From: Tolypeutes matacus
Taxonomy: Eukaryota > Chordata > Mammalia > Cingulata > Chlamyphoridae
DNA length: 64,000 nt
Reading direction: 5' to 3'
NCBI GenBank assembly: GCA_026826555.1
Contig: JAKSZT010054568.1
Location: 12,985,008-13,049,007 of the forward strand
In this document: positions 21,561 to 33,577 of the stretch, in pieces
How the letters are laid out: each line of letters opens with the position of its first letter
How positions within the stretch are numbered: the stretch's first letter is position 1
Notes under the pieces: model-generated
What the model was told of the DNA's origin: nothing
What the model saw: the letters and a program-made list of their open reading frames with translations, nothing else
The model's database searches: none
Position numbers and translations under genes: made by a program

Positions 21561-24460
21561 CTCCGCTCCTCCACCCACAAGCCATGGCCGTGGCGGAGCC
21601 CCTGCCTGGCGGCGCCTCCTGGCGTGTAAAACGGTGACGACTGCGGCCTCCCGACGACCTCACAGCTTCGGTGTGAACACTGGATGAACTAACGTGTGAG
21701 AAAATGTTTTCATCAAACGTCAGCCGCTGCAGAAACTTGAAGCGCAAACTTGTTTGTTCAACAATTCCTAAGGTAAAGCGAAACTTGAACCATCGCTGGA
21801 GGTTTTCGAGAGCAGGAAGTGGCCTGGGAAGGCGCAGGCACGAGGACCTGCGTGTTTTCCGAGCTGCTGTGGCGCCCACAGGAAGCCGAGTCACCCTGTC
21901 AGCAAGGCCGCTGCGGCCTGGCGGCGCGTGGGGGAGTCGTGGGAGGCAGTGGAAACGCCTCCCTGCGAGCGCGGCCTCCTGTGGCGGCCTTGGTGGGCTC
22001 CGGGCCTCAAGGCGCCTGCTGCAGCTCTGCTGACCCAACAGCCGGCGTGGCCCGCTCGCCTCCTCGGGCCCAGGGTGGAAGAGGCAGAGCGCCCAGGGCA
22101 GCCCTGGGCCCTTGCGCAGTAGCAGAGGCCCTGGCCGGGCCTGCACCCGTCCAGCCGGCCACGCTCTCTTTCACGCGCGTGCCGTGGGAACGTCAGGACA
22201 CGGCTTGTGACGGAAGCCTGCGCAGGCCGCAGTGGAGCGCTCGTTCTGGGCTTTCTAGAAGGTGACTCTTCTAATAACTTTGGAAGTGATGCGCCCCCGC
22301 CACCCCGAAGGCCAAAGCGGCGTTGGGAGAACTCGTCCCAGAGCCCCTGGACGCAGCCGACGGTCACGGTCCTGAGCTGCGCCCAGCAGCAGCGGGGCCC
22401 GTGCCCACGAGCGCGCTGCCTTCGACGCCCACCCCACCCCTGCCTTCTGCTGGAGGCGCAGGAGGACGGCGCTCACGGGGGAGCCAGGACGGACGGTCCC
22501 GGCCTCCACAGGAGCAGGGAGGGCAGCCTTCCCCGGCCTTGCCCAAGCCCGTGGCCGGATGGCGGCGGGGCAGGCGGAGACGGGGCTTCGGCGTCGGAGC
22601 AGTGCTCCGGCCCACTCGCCACGGGGAGCCACGGGGAGCCACAGGGCCTCCCGCGAGCAGCGGGGACGCTCTGGGCCCCCTTCCTCCTCCTGTGACGAGG
22701 AGAAAACATCCACGCTGCCCCACCCCACGGCTCAGGGGCTGCTGTGAGGGTCGGAGACGCTGCGCCCCGTGCGTAAGCAGCTCTGCACACAGGGAAGCCG
22801 CACTCGCAGGCCAGCAAGGTGAGCGCAGGCCCGAGCGAGGCTGCCTCGGGCTCAGGCGCGGAGCGCGGGCACATGCGGGAACCCGCGCGGAGCCTGCAGG
22901 TGGCTGGCCCGGAGCGTCTGCTCAGGTGAGGCCCAAGAACGGCCTCGCAACCCTCCGCGGGCTAGTCCCGTGGATCCCCTGGCCCCCAGCCTGGACACTG
23001 GTTTCCTGCAGCTCAGCGAGTGTTCGCTCAGCGTACGGTGGCGGGTGACGCAAACTGATGGTCGGCCACGTAACCCTCTGTGGAAAGCGCCGTGTGGGCA
23101 GCAGAGGGTCCACGCAGCCCCGTCAGGGAGCCGGTGAAGGAAGACTTCCGAGAGAAGCTGAACCCTTCTCAAGTAAGCTTTAAATAACATGGGTGCTTGC
23201 AAGCATCGCCTTCAAGGGCAAAAGGGACTTTCTCACAACGACAGAGAAAGGATGTGCTCAGCCAATAAAGAGCGTGAGTAGGATTCAGGAAGTGGGAACA
23301 AAAACCCTAAAATGATTTAAGAAGGGAAATTCTAGGAGCCCTGGTCACCTGGATTAAGCGCGTCATCTGCTCGTCACTCACGAGCAGTCACCACAGCCTT
23401 TGAAACCTTCCCTGGTCAGCTGTTTTGCTCACTCAGGCTGAGAGCCCACCCCTGCTGAGGTCTGGCTGAATCGTCTGCATTTCCTGAGGGTAGCACCTCC
23501 TCAGCCTCTGGCCCCTCCAGTCTCACCTGGAAAAGGCTCCCTGCTCCCCCAAGCCCCCTTCCCTTCCTCCAGGTTTGCACCCACTTGGCACCGTCATGGT
23601 CAGCTTCCAGGGAAGCCCCTGTAGCAAAGGGAGCTTTTGTGCAGGGCAGGCTCACCCCACCCCCGGGCCAGCCCTACCCAGCTGCGTGCCCCCAGCACAG
23701 AAGAACGCTCAGAAAACGCGGGCCGTGGACTGTGGCAGGACAACCATCTCGCAAGCGCCCGGCCTGCTCCTCAGTGGGCGCCGCAGCTCTTCAGGACTCT
23801 GAGCCCATCTTCAGACCTGAGAAGGCGCGTCCAGGCGGTGATGGGACGTGCTCAGGACCCCGAGAGCTGTCCCTCTCCGGGGCTGCTGTAGCCAGCAGCA
23901 CAGACTGGTGGGCTCAGACCGCAGGACTGTACGGTCCCAGACTGAGGGGCTAGGAGTGCCCAGTGCAGGGGCTGGCAGGCTCATGGCCCCTCGAGGTGGC
24001 CTGGGACGACCCCCGCCCAGGCTGTACCCCGTGTGCGTCCACGTGAGGACCCCAGCCCCTGGACCGGGCCCTCCTGATTCGGCTCGTCCTAGCAGCTCTC
24101 CCCAGATCCGCCTTAGAGATGCGCTGTCTCGGGGCAGGTGCCGGGGACACGGCTCAGTCCAAGCGGAGCTCTGGGTCGCTGCGGCGGTGCCTGCGGAGCC
24201 AAGCACCAGGCCGGGGCCGGGCCAGGGAAAACGCCCTCGGCGCTGCGCTTCTCCACTCACCAGCCCCCAGGACGTCCAGCCAGAAAGGCGTGCAGAGGCC
24301 CGAGTGCGCCCTTCCACGCCCCAGGAGGAGACCGAAGGCCCGAGGCGCCCAGCGAGCCCGGGGGCTCGGACGCTTCTTACTCTACTTGCAAAATGACGCC
24401 ACCCGCCCACGCGCTGCGCTTACGGTGGCTGAAGGCGGCGGTGCGTGGAAGCCGGGGCTG
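21560..24460. other. GC- and CpG-rich block
   Basis: Nearly 3 kb of GC-rich DNA with dense CpG. Long open frames run on both strands (21460-22146 minus, 22323-23048 plus, 23811-24410 minus, 23848-24396 plus) and overlap one another, as stop-poor GC-rich DNA does by chance. None contains a domain or motif I recognise. I see no repeat families in it. Confidence 0.6.
22201..22920. promoter_or_regulatory. CpG-island-like core
   Basis: I counted 73 CpG dinucleotides by eye in these 720 bases. At roughly 70% G+C, about 88 are expected, so the observed/expected ratio is around 0.8, well above the usual 0.6 threshold. The rest of a mammalian genome is normally depleted. Such islands usually mark promoters active in the germ line, but no first exon or TATA element is evident, and a GC-biased recombination region would look similar. 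Confidence 0.55.
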
Positions 24461-24639
24461 GGGGCTGGTGCGCAGGGAGAGTTGGATGAATCTCAGCGCC
24501 TGTGCCCATTGCCAAGAGCCCACGCGGCCTTGCGAGCACTTGCAAGCAGGTCACTTTGCTTTCTGTGCAAAGTCTCCCAGTAATGGCACAATTCCGCTGT
24601 CCTAGGCATCATTCCGTTGTCAAAAGCCCTGTAGAGGCG

Positions 24640-24725
24640 GATTCCGGTCCCCTCTCAGGAGAAAGCTCGGCTCAGAGAAATTCACGTAGTTGGCTAAGGC
24701 TGCACGGCTAGTGTGGGATGGAGCA
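24640..24725 (-). repeat. MIR-like fragment
   Basis: 'ggctcagagaaattcacgta', then 'ctgcacggctagtgtgggat' match the MIR minus-strand order of 'gctcagagaggttaagtgac ... cacacagctagtaagtgg'. Ends are vague. Confidence 0.5.
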
Positions 24726-24789
24726 GGGCTCCACCAGGGGCCCTGGGCGCCCCCACATTCTCCCCGGAGGTCGTCCCTGCCCCCCTGGA

Positions 24790-25164
24790 CGACATGCCGC
24801 CTGCATGCTGACCCCCCACGACATGCCGCCTGCATGCTGACCCCCCACGACATGCCACCTGCATGCTGACCCCCCACGACATGCCACCTGCATGCTGACC
24901 CCCCATGACATGCCACCTGCATACTGACCCCCATGATGATATGCCACCTACATACTGACCCCCCACGAAATGCCACCTGCATACTGACCCCCATGATGAC
25001 ATGCCACCTGCATACTATCCCCCCATGACATGCCACCTGCATACTGTCCCCCCATGACATGCCACCTGCATACTGACCCCCCATGATATGCCACCTGCAC
25101 ACTGTCCCCCCATGACATGCCACCTGCATACTGACCCCCCACGATATGCCATCTGCATACTGAC
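24790..25164. repeat. 29-bp minisatellite, about 13 copies
   Basis: The unit 'cgacatgccacctgcatact' plus 'gacccccca' repeats from 24790 (copies start at 24790, 24819, 24848, 24877, ...). Left copies carry 'gcatgct', right copies 'gcatact', and some units gain 'gat' (24935, 24992), so variants are ordered along the array. The unit is stop-free on the minus strand and makes a 203-codon frame there (24620-25231) rich in Gly, Trp, Met and His. This is a by-product of the repeat, not a gene. Confidence 0.9.
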
Positions 25165-25198
25165 TTTGAGTTAGAACATCCCCTTGTTGCTTTATGGT

Positions 25199-25301
25199 CG
25201 CACCTACAGTATGCTGTACCATTCTAGGCACTGAGCGCCTACTGTATGCTGCACCATTCTAGGCACTGAGCGCCTACTGTATGCTGTACCATTCTAGGCG
25301 C
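25199..25301. repeat. 35-bp tandem triplication of an ancient repeat start
   Basis: 'cctactgtatgctgcaccat' and 'tctaggcactgagcg' repeat about 2.9 times with 35-bp period. The text is the opening of the common old repeat 'gagcgcctactatgtgccag ... ctaggcgctgggg', which continues in single copy to the right, so the array arose within that repeat. Confidence 0.75.
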
Positions 25302-25450
25302 TGGGGCAGAGGAGTAAACAGAACAAGCACAATCACTGCCTCTGGAGCGTATCTTCCAGTGAGGGGAGACAGTCATTAAATGGACTAATCAGATAAACAC
25401 CAAAGACACGGACGACAGGCTTGGCGTGTTCTACAGAAAAGTGGAGCAGG
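25301..25450 (+). repeat. Ancient interspersed repeat, continuation
   Basis: 'gcgctggggcagaggagtaa', 'cttccagtgaggggagacag', 'gtgttctacagaaaagtgga' follow the old repeat 'ggcgctggggatacagcagtg ... ctagtgggggagacaga ... gtgctatgaagaaaat'. Family name not certain. Confidence 0.5.
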
Positions 25451-26310
25451 GAAGGAGGACAGGAGGTGAGGCTGGGGGGGGCAGCGCCGGCCTCCTGGTA
25501 CCACCAGCTCTGCCGCATTGCAGGTACTTTACCAGACCGCTGTGCCGTTTGCTCGCTCAAGCGCCTTTGACCTGTGTATCTGCTCCCACCGTGCATCAGA
25601 CCCTGCAGCCTCGCCCCCGGACCCCGCTCCCGGCTGCCCGGCATCCGTCTGTGCCTACACTGGAAGCCCATGAAGCGGCCCTAATAGCCCTACATAGCTT
25701 GTGTCCCCACTCCTTGTTCATGCGCCTCCCACGCCCACAATCTCCCAGCAGCCCGGAGGGAAGGCGGGGGAGCGGCTCCGCTTCTTTTTGTTTAGGTTGC
25801 TCTCCTTCTGCACAGGACTTGAGGAATTTCACAAAACCGTGAGGACGCGTGTTCTCACCACCATGCCATGGCCGTGGAGCAGGCTAAGCCCCGTGGACCT
25901 GCCGGCACCCCACGGTTGGGGAGCAGTAAAGCGACTGCCCGGTGCCTCACACCTGTGGCATGAGGTGGGGCCCGGCTCCCACCACCCTTCACTCCAGGAA
26001 AGGCCAGGAGCCGTGCAGGGTCAGACGGGGTGTTCCGGGAGCGATCCGTGGAAGGGCGGAGGAGCAGGAGCACAGAGCCTCGCCTGGGAGGCCTGGGGGG
26101 TGTGGGGACACGGGGACTCCAGGCTGAAGGAAGAGCACTGCAGTGCGGGCGCCAGGCATGCCTCAGAGCACCACGGCCCTCCCTCCTCTCTCCCCTCCTC
26201 CCACAAATCACTAGGATTTCCAAGGCACTGGAAGACAGAAACATCTCAGGAAGTTCCTTTTCACAAAGATACCTGGGCCAGGCAGGCTTCCACGTAAAGG
26301 AAGGGGAAGG
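25450..26310. other. Unique GC-rich sequence, no gene seen
   Basis: Overlapping frames on both strands (25701-26297 plus, 25855-26370 minus) reflect base composition. No motif is recognised. Confidence 0.45.
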
Positions 26311-26314
26311 GGAA

Positions 26315-26540
26315 GAAATCACAACTACTGAGCACCTGCTATTTGCCAGAAACCGTGGGGTGCTGTACAAGTTTAATTAATTTAGTCTTCCCAATAGCCT
26401 GCCAGGTGAGTGTGATTCCCACTCTATAGCTGAAGGAACGGAAGCTCAGAGGCCAGGGGATGTGCCTAAAGTCAAGCAACTAACAAGAGAGGGAGCCTGA
26501 TTTGAACCCAGGACTGACAGAGGCCAAAGCCCCCCATCCT
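26315..26540 (-). repeat. MIR SINE
   Basis: Nearly complete: 'tgagcacctgctatttgcca', 'cttcccaatagcctgccagg', 'ggaagctcagaggccagggg', 'gcctgatttgaacccaggac' in minus-strand MIR order. Confidence 0.8.
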
Positions 26541-29500
26541 TCTGCAGCGGCACAGACCAACGCCGTCACATGTGCGTGACTGCGCAGCTGAGTGAATGCT
26601 TCGACGCCAGGTGGACGGCCAGCTCAGCAAGCAGATGGAGACTCAGGCACAAAGAACATGTGAAAACGAAAGAAAAATACACATTTCAATGTATCTGTGC
26701 ACGAAGTCTCCCCACATAATTCTTCCTACGAGACTCTTCTATGGGGTAGAAATGTTTTTTCAATCACCACATTTTCTCTAAATTCCAAAAGGAGGCCGAT
26801 GAGCTATGGCGGGTCTTGTTAAATGTACGTCTACAGATCACACAAAAGCAGTTATGAAAATCCATTGATTGCTGGGTATGAATGTGGACATTGACAAATA
26901 CATACACAAGCACATTGAGGATGCATTCGTAAGACTGTGGGGAAAGCAAAATGTTGGGTAAAATGAGGTTTTCTGCAAACACGGTGATCAGCCAATATCC
27001 ACGACTCATTCGACTGACTCTGCCATTAATCCTCAGTCTGTCTGCAAAGAGGAGTCACATCTGCACCGACACCTCCCCAGTGGGGGTGGGGAGTGTGCTG
27101 GGCCCAGACCCAGAGCCTTTGCACCGTTCGGGGCTTGGCAGCACAAGGTCAGTTTCCAGCACATCCCTTCTGACCCTCGCAATTCCCAGGCATTAGCTGA
27201 ACGAAGGTGCCTAGAGTTTTTGCATATCATAGGACCCTTGAATAGAAAATTGTGGCAAAACATATGAAACAAGTTGTATTCTCACATCTCATCCCCACCT
27301 TGGTTCTGTTTGGATTCTGATAGTGGAATGCATTCAAAACCATAAAATTCCCAGGCATGATTCGATGCTGATAGATACATGCAGCATTCAGTGTGTATCT
27401 CAAAGCATCAAAGGGGCATAAACAGTTTTTGGTTGTTTACTGACATCAATTCAACGGTTCTGGAATTACCCCCCAAAATCCCTGAGCAGACAGAAGAATG
27501 GAAAGACGGGAATTAGAATTGAGCATGAGGTAGAATCAGTGACAATGGAGGTTATTAATCCACAAACTTCTTGGATTTGCTTTTACCCGACACTACAGAA
27601 AAGAGGTTTCAAATTTGTGTGGCTCTCCTCCCGTCTCCTCCCACTCCCCTGATCTAGCTGAAAAATGGGAAACTCCACCGGCAATCCGAACATCAACAGC
27701 TGAATCACGAACCCAAATGGGATGCTTTCACGCTTTCACAGGAGGGGTATCGGCTGCTGAAGTGAATGTGGGGAGGGGCAGGGGCAGGAGGGGTTTAAGG
27801 ATTCAGTTCAGGTGGTCGAAGATGGGCTTGACTGCCTCTGACTGCGGCCGGATCCGCTGCAAACCGCCGGGACTGAGCACACAAGTCGCTTCAAGTCCTT
27901 TCCCCTGGAAGCGGCTGAGGCCGTAACAGAAGGAAGCCGACACTCTGGGGCTGGGAGGGCCTCACAGATACCCCACCCTCGTGTACCTGGGGTCTGGCTA
28001 CTGTGAGGAGCTTAGACAATGGGGTTAGGTGCCCGGCACACAGGAAGCCAAACGGAGCAGCCGGAGCCACCGCACACATGTACAGGGTTCTGCTGCTTCT
28101 GTGTGCTTGGGCAAAGCTAGTGCAAAGGTGGCCTTTGCTGGCACCAGTGGCCCAGGCCCAGCCCCCAGCCCGGGCCTCCTGTGGATGCTGACCTCCCTGG
28201 GCACAGTCTGGGATGCTGAGGCCAGGGGTCCCACCTCCAGACAGACCAGGTGGCTTTCTCTGGACTGACCAGACTGCAGGACCAGGTGGGCTGGGGGCGA
28301 GCGGAGGCTGCCCCTGCAAGCCCAGCGCGGGTTACGGCTGCGTGTGCTACAGCATCCAGGGCCAGCCCTATGCACCTGCAGCCTGCCAGGAGCACGCCGA
28401 GCTCAGCACCTCAGCGTGGTTCCGGGAACTCTGCTGCGGTGCAGAGGACATCGGCAAGAGGGCAGCAGCAGGATGGTGACCCTGGGCGGAGGCATTGCAC
28501 CTGCCCGCACCTGCCCGGGCTGTCGCAGGTGCCCTGCTCCACGGGCAGGAGGGGACCTCTGGCTCCACCTGCCAGCGGGCACCCATCTTCCCAGACCTCA
28601 CCCACGCACAGGCACTGAGTCCCGTCGAGCTCTGCTAGGTAGCCCCCAAGTCCCTCTGGCCTTCTGTTCCTACCCCCTACCCTGTGGTGACCAGCAGCCC
28701 AGAACCCCAAGGAGGCGGGAAGGTCAGTCTCGAAAGAAAGGGGCGGGAACTGCTACCTAAGAAGAGGGAAGGGATGCCAGGAACCCCAAACCAGCAGGTG
28801 TCCAGGCACCAATAAAGAGCCGCGATGGAAAGGGTTACTTCTTTCATGACTCGGAGCACACCGAAGGTCAGCCTAGCAAACCGCAGCCTCCCGCGCACTG
28901 TCACGGGTTCTAACGGGGGAGACGTAGGAGTGGAGTGAGAGCTAGCGGGCCGGGTCGCAGCCGGGTGCTTCCGAGCCTGGGACAGAAGAGAGCGAGCGCG
29001 AGAACGCCTGGGCAGGGGCTGTGGGGACGGGCCCGCCCAGCCTCGGCCCCTTCCCCTTCTTCAGGAGGGGGTCTCCTGGCTGCACTCTGAAAACCGCCCT
29101 TCAACTTGCTTTCACCTTCGCGGCCTCCAGGTCGGGAAGGGCCTTTCCCTGTCCCCTGAGCACCTGCCAGGCCCACCTCAAACCCTCCCCGCGGCTGCCG
29201 GGAGTTTCTAGTTCTGTTGCAGACTGTGGCAATTTCTTTCTCATGATCTTGATGAAAAAACAAATCGGTGGCGTTGCAGCTGGTGCTGTTTTGAAATGTT
29301 TCGGTTTATTTTGAGACTTGTATTTTACGAGGGTCTGTCTCTACGTTTGGACGCTCATGCAATATGCATGGCTTCTGTATGAGATGTGAGATGCATTTGT
29401 GGGGCCGGGATTGTCTGCCAGGCTTTGTTGGGAAAACACATTTCAGCTGCACCTGACCAGCGCAGCCATCTGCCTCCGGCTCTGCCACGTGGGCCCCCAC

Positions 29501-30010
29501 CGGCTCGGCGCGGGGAAACCCCAGCGTGCTCGAGGCTCTCCCAGCTAGGCGCCATCCCAGCAGCGTGCCGGTAGGGCTATGGCCGCTGAGGAAGGCTTCT
29601 CATTTGAAGACATTTTTATTTTAATGGGTTTTTTTCTTGGGAAAGTGGCAAGCAGTTGAAGGTTTTGAGAGAGCAAATGGCGGCCAGCTCCTGGCTGAGA
29701 GGCCGTTGCTGCCGAGTCCCATGCACCACAGACCAGGAGCAGACCTGCCGCAGAGCGGAAGGCGTCAAACTATCATCACCGCCGTGTTTTGCCCCATTGC
29801 CTGGCAACCACCCAGCACACACTGGGTGTGCAATGACTGGCACCTTGTCCATGATTATTGTAACGCCATCCCTGAGCCCCCGTACCTGTGCGCCACCACC
29901 TGTGTCCAGGTACGTGGTGCGAGCCCGTCACATCCCCCAGTGAGGACCAGGAAGAGCAGGTCTTTGTCAGCAGACTCTAGGATCCCTGGTCTATCGCCTG
30001 ACTCAGCCGC
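26540..30010. other. Unique sequence, no gene seen
   Basis: About 3.5 kb without an assignable repeat. The 26.6-27.6 kb part is AT-richer; 27.9-29.2 kb is GC-rich with overlapping frames on both strands (for example 27891-28319 minus, 28250-28618 plus). I find no domain, splice pattern or conserved motif that would support any of them. Confidence 0.5.
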
Positions 30011-30013
30011 AGG

Positions 30014-30084
30014 CATCCAGGGGACTGGCCAGGAGAAAGTGAGCCCACCAACCCAGAAGAGTCCAGAGCTCTGGCTAATCTTAG
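30014..30084 (+). repeat. Dispersed repeat, copy 1 (pairs with 31711)
   Basis: 'gaaagtgagcccaccaaccc' and the following 40 bases recur at 31711-31782 with about 80% identity and the same orientation. The family is unknown to me. Confidence 0.6.
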
Positions 30085-30089
30085 CTGCA

Positions 30090-30630
30090 GCTGCTGTAAG
30101 TTAGGCCAGCATTCAAGAGAAATTTTCCAACCAGTCCCCTCGAGCCCTTGAATTCACTCCCCGGAAGGACTGAGCAAGCTCGGCACGGGCTGGCAGCGGC
30201 TTCTTAATTTGTATGAGATACTGACAGGAGACCTCAGCTGAAAAGACACTGTAAATGCAGAGCACACACGTACAGGCTTTAACGACAGCCCAAAGGAGAA
30301 GGCGCTTGCTATTCTGTTTTGTTGCACAGAACCCATTCCCACATCCTCTTAAGGGCAAAGCCAAGCAGGCAGAATCTGAAAGCCCTGGCAGCTTGTCCTT
30401 TCATTCAAGCAAATGAGAAGAGAAAACAGTCTTGTTTTTGCCTTTTTCTCTTGCTGCTTCTCTCTCCTCTCCCCTCTCCATCTTTCTCTGCCTTCTGGTG
30501 TCCTCGGTGGACGTGACGTCCTCATAGATGAGAGTGAAAATGTCAGCTGCCATTCTGCGTGTGCTGAGAAGGCCTCGGGATTTATTTACATTCGCGCAAA
30601 GCCACACAATGCATCTAGCAAGTTAGACTT
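30090..30630. other. No recognised feature
   Basis: Includes a pyrimidine-rich run at 30440-30490. No gene is supported. Confidence 0.4.
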
Positions 30631-30634
30631 TATT

Positions 30635-30735
30635 ATCCCCAGTTTAGATGAAGAAGCTAAGAACAGAGAGGTTGGGCAACTTTTTACACCAGCCTAGGAA
30701 ACAGTGGCGCTCCAGTCTGAGCCCAAAGCCATCTG
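30635..30735 (-). repeat. MIR SINE fragment
   Basis: 'tattatccccagtttagatg', 'agaacagagaggttgggcaa' and 'ctccagtctgagcccaaagc' fit the MIR minus-strand order. Confidence 0.65.
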
Positions 30736-31055
30736 ACTAGGCAGAACGCGCTCCCCTCTACCCCAGTACCCCAGTGGAGGCAGGTAGAACCTACACATCC
30801 CGTTTTACCACCATGGTTAGGCCAGTCTCCGTCGTAAGGCACTTGAGGCATGCTGAAGGAAGGGCAGGGCTTGGGGACCCCGCCTTGTCCTCTTTCCACC
30901 CAACAGTCCATTCAGCTGGCGGCTCCATCCCATCCCGAGGGCATTTTGCCAGGCTCCCTTCCAGACTTCGGCTCTCCCGCCTGCTGTCTCCTGGAATCCC
31001 CTCTCCCATCTAATTGACTGGGCAAATGACTCAAGGAAAAGGCAAAGGTCATTTA
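30735..31055. other. No recognised feature
   Basis: Short unique stretch between MIR fragments. Confidence 0.4.
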
Positions 31056-31059
31056 TGCG

Positions 31060-31175
31060 CTATATGACCTTGGAAAAATTAAATCACTTCTCAGATCCTC
31101 GGTTACCTTTTCCGTTAACCAAGAATTCAGTGAGGCACCCAGCAGGTGCTTGATAAATGCCCGTGAAATGCGCAC
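31060..31175 (+). repeat. MIR SINE fragment
   Basis: 'gcgctatatgaccttggaaa', 'aaatcacttctcagatcctc' and 'gcaggtgcttgataaatgcc' in plus-strand MIR order. Confidence 0.6.
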
Positions 31176-31189
31176 ACGAGACTAGGAAG

Positions 31190-31655
31190 AGCAGGTTGGT
31201 CTCTGGGGAAATAGAAACAACTGTAGAGACAGACACACACACATGACATAAATATTATGGGATTTATTATAGGAATTGGCTCACACAACTGTGGGGATGG
31301 ACAAGTCAGAACTCTGTAGGGCAAGCTGCAAGCAGGGAACTCCAGTGAAGGTTTTAGATGAATTCCCTGAGAGAAGCTGGCTGGCTGAAGCAGAAAGGGA
31401 AATTCTTCCTTCTGCTGATGAAATCATCTGTTTTCCTCTTAAGGCCGTCCGCTGATGGATGAGGCAGCTCTCCTTGCTGAAGCTGATCTCCTTAGTTGGT
31501 TGTAGATGTGTTGGGCATAGAAGCAATCAAATCTCTGATGCCTTTAATCATGAAATAGCCTCACAGTCACCGTCAGGCCAGAGCTTGCTTGACCAAACAG
31601 CACACCGTCACCTGGCCAAGGGGACACGAGAACTGAACCGTCACACAGGTACTTG
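31190..31655 (+). repeat. Interspersed repeat, possibly LTR or LINE 3' end
   Basis: The motif series 'ggaattggctcacacaactg', 'gaagctggctggctgaagca', 'atcatctgttttcctcttaa', 'gcttgcttgaccaaacagca', 'cacctggccaaggggacacg' belongs to a mammalian repeat I have seen often, but I cannot place its class. No reading frame. Confidence 0.55.
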
Positions 31656-31710
31656 GCGGCTTCTCAGCAGATGGTGATATTACAGTCTAGCCCTAGGTTC
31701 AGCTGCAAAG

Positions 31711-31782
31711 TATCCAGGTGATGGGCCATGGAAAGTGAGCCCACCAACCCTGAATATTTCCAGAGTTCTGACTAAATCTTAG
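31711..31782 (+). repeat. Dispersed repeat, copy 2 (pairs with 30014)
   Basis: See copy 1. This copy lies 45 bp upstream of the Tigger insertion. Confidence 0.6.
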
Positions 31783-32391
31783 CAGTAAGCACTGTCACGC
31801 TCGCACGAGAGAGACGTTTCCAGCTACTGCCACACCTCGGAGATGCTGGGCTCTGTCCCCAACCACTGCAGTGAAGTGGTATCACAATAAAGCGAGTCAC
31901 GTTTCTTTTGGTTTCCCAGTGCATGTAAGTTATGTTTACACTACACTGTAGTCTATTAAGTGTGCAATAGCATTATGTCTAAAAAACCAATGTGCAAACC
32001 TTAATTAAAAACTAGCTTATTGCTAAAACAAGGCCAGCTGTCATCTGAGCCTTCAGCAGGTCAGAATCTTTTTTGCTGATGGAAGGATTTGCCTCCATGT
32101 GGAAGGCCGCTGGCTAATCTGGGTAGTGCTTGCTGAAGTTTGGGTTGGGTTGTGGCAATTTCTTAAAAGAAGACAACAATGAAGTTTGCTACATCGATTG
32201 ACTCTGCCTGTCGTGAAAGATTTCTCTGTAGCATGTGATAGCATTTTACCCACAGTAGAACTCCCTCAAAATCGGAGTCAGTCTTCTCAAATCCTGCCAT
32301 TGCTTTGTCAACTAAGTTTATGTAATTTCTAAACCTTTTGTTGTCATTTCAACAATCTCTACAACATCTTCACCAGGAGTAGATCACACCT

Positions 32392-32899
32392 TGTACCCAT
32401 TTGGCAATATGATGTAATTATGAATTCCAATAATATAATTGGATCATGCTTGTAAACTGATGTGTTAATCTGGGCATGGTTAAGTTATGATTAGGGCGTT
32501 GAGCCCCACCCCTTGGTGTGTGGGGAATCGGATATAAAAGGCAAGGCAGAGGACAGAGGGGGCAGTTTTTGAGAAACAGTTTTGATGTTGAAGAGAGACC
32601 CCAGGAGAAGAGAAGCGAGCCGTTCGCATGATAGTCTACAGCTGACCTTGTGGAGGAACCAGAGGAGCCAAGTCTGGAGAGAAATGCAGCCCCGGGAAGA
32701 GAGGAACCCAAGAAGCCTGAGCCCTGGCAAACGTCGGCAGCTGTCTTGCTCCAACACGTGGCAATGGACTGTGGTGAGAGAAGAAACTTAACACTTTATG
32801 GCCTGATAACTGTGGACTTCTACCCCAAATAAATACCCTTTATAAAGACCAACCCATTTCTGGTATTTCACATTAGCGCCCCTTTGGCTGACTAATACA
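32392..32899 (+). mobile_element. ERVL-type solo LTR nested in Tigger
   Basis: The element begins TG at 32392 and ends CA at 32899, flanked by an exact 5-bp target duplication 'cacct' (32387-32391 and 32900-32904). Removing it restores uninterrupted Tigger sequence. In its own orientation it has a TATA-like 'ggatataaaagg' near 32529 and a polyadenylation signal AATAAA near 32829, as expected of a U3-R-U5 unit. It is related to the LTR at 11820-12494. It inserted after the Tigger element. Confidence 0.85.
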
Positions 32900-33577
32900 C
32901 ACCTCAAGAAACCACTCTCTTTGCTCATCCATATGAAGCAACTCCTCATCCGTTCAAGTTCTATCATAAGACTGCAGTAATTCAGTCACATCTTCAGGCT
33001 CCACTTCTAATTCTAGTTTTCTGGCTATTTCCACCACATCTGCAGTTAGCTCCTCCACTTAAGTCTTGAACCCCTCAAAGTCATCCATGAGGGGTTCATG
33101 TTGATACTTTGACCTGCCCCATGGATCATAAATGTTCTTCATGGCAGCTAGAATGATGAGTCCTTTCCAAAAGGTTTTCAACTGACTTTGCCCAGATCCA
33201 TCAGAGGAATCACCTTCTATGGCAGCTATAGCCTACGAAATGTTTCTTGAGTAATAACACTTGAAAGTCTCACTCCTTGATCCCAGGGCTCAGAATGGAT
33301 GTTGTGTTAGCGGGCACAAAACAGCACTCATCTCGCTGTACCTCTCCCTCAGAGCTCCTGGGTGGCCAGGTGCCTTGTCAGTGAGCAGCCTTACTTTGAA
33401 AAGAAGCTTTTGGGCTTCAAATGTTCAGCAAACCTTGTTGTAAACCATGTGCTGCCATCGAGGTTCTATTGTTCCACTAACAGAGCACAGGCAGAGTAGA
33501 TTTAGCACATTCTAGGGGCCCTAGGATTTTCAGAATGGTAAATGCGCATTGGCTTCTACTCAACATCACCGGCTGCA

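Noticed and set aside
21460..23048. Frames of 228 and 241 codons around the CpG island
   Set aside because: They overlap other frames on both strands, and their composition follows the GC content. No motif is recognised.
24620..25231. 203-codon minus-strand frame rich in Gly, Trp, Met and His
   Set aside because: It is entirely the translation of the 29-bp minisatellite. The stop-free unit cycles through three frames every 87 bp, and no flanking coding sequence supports it.
24790..25301. CRISPR-like array of short repeats
   Set aside because: The units are directly tandem without unique spacers, and the genome is mammalian. It is a minisatellite.
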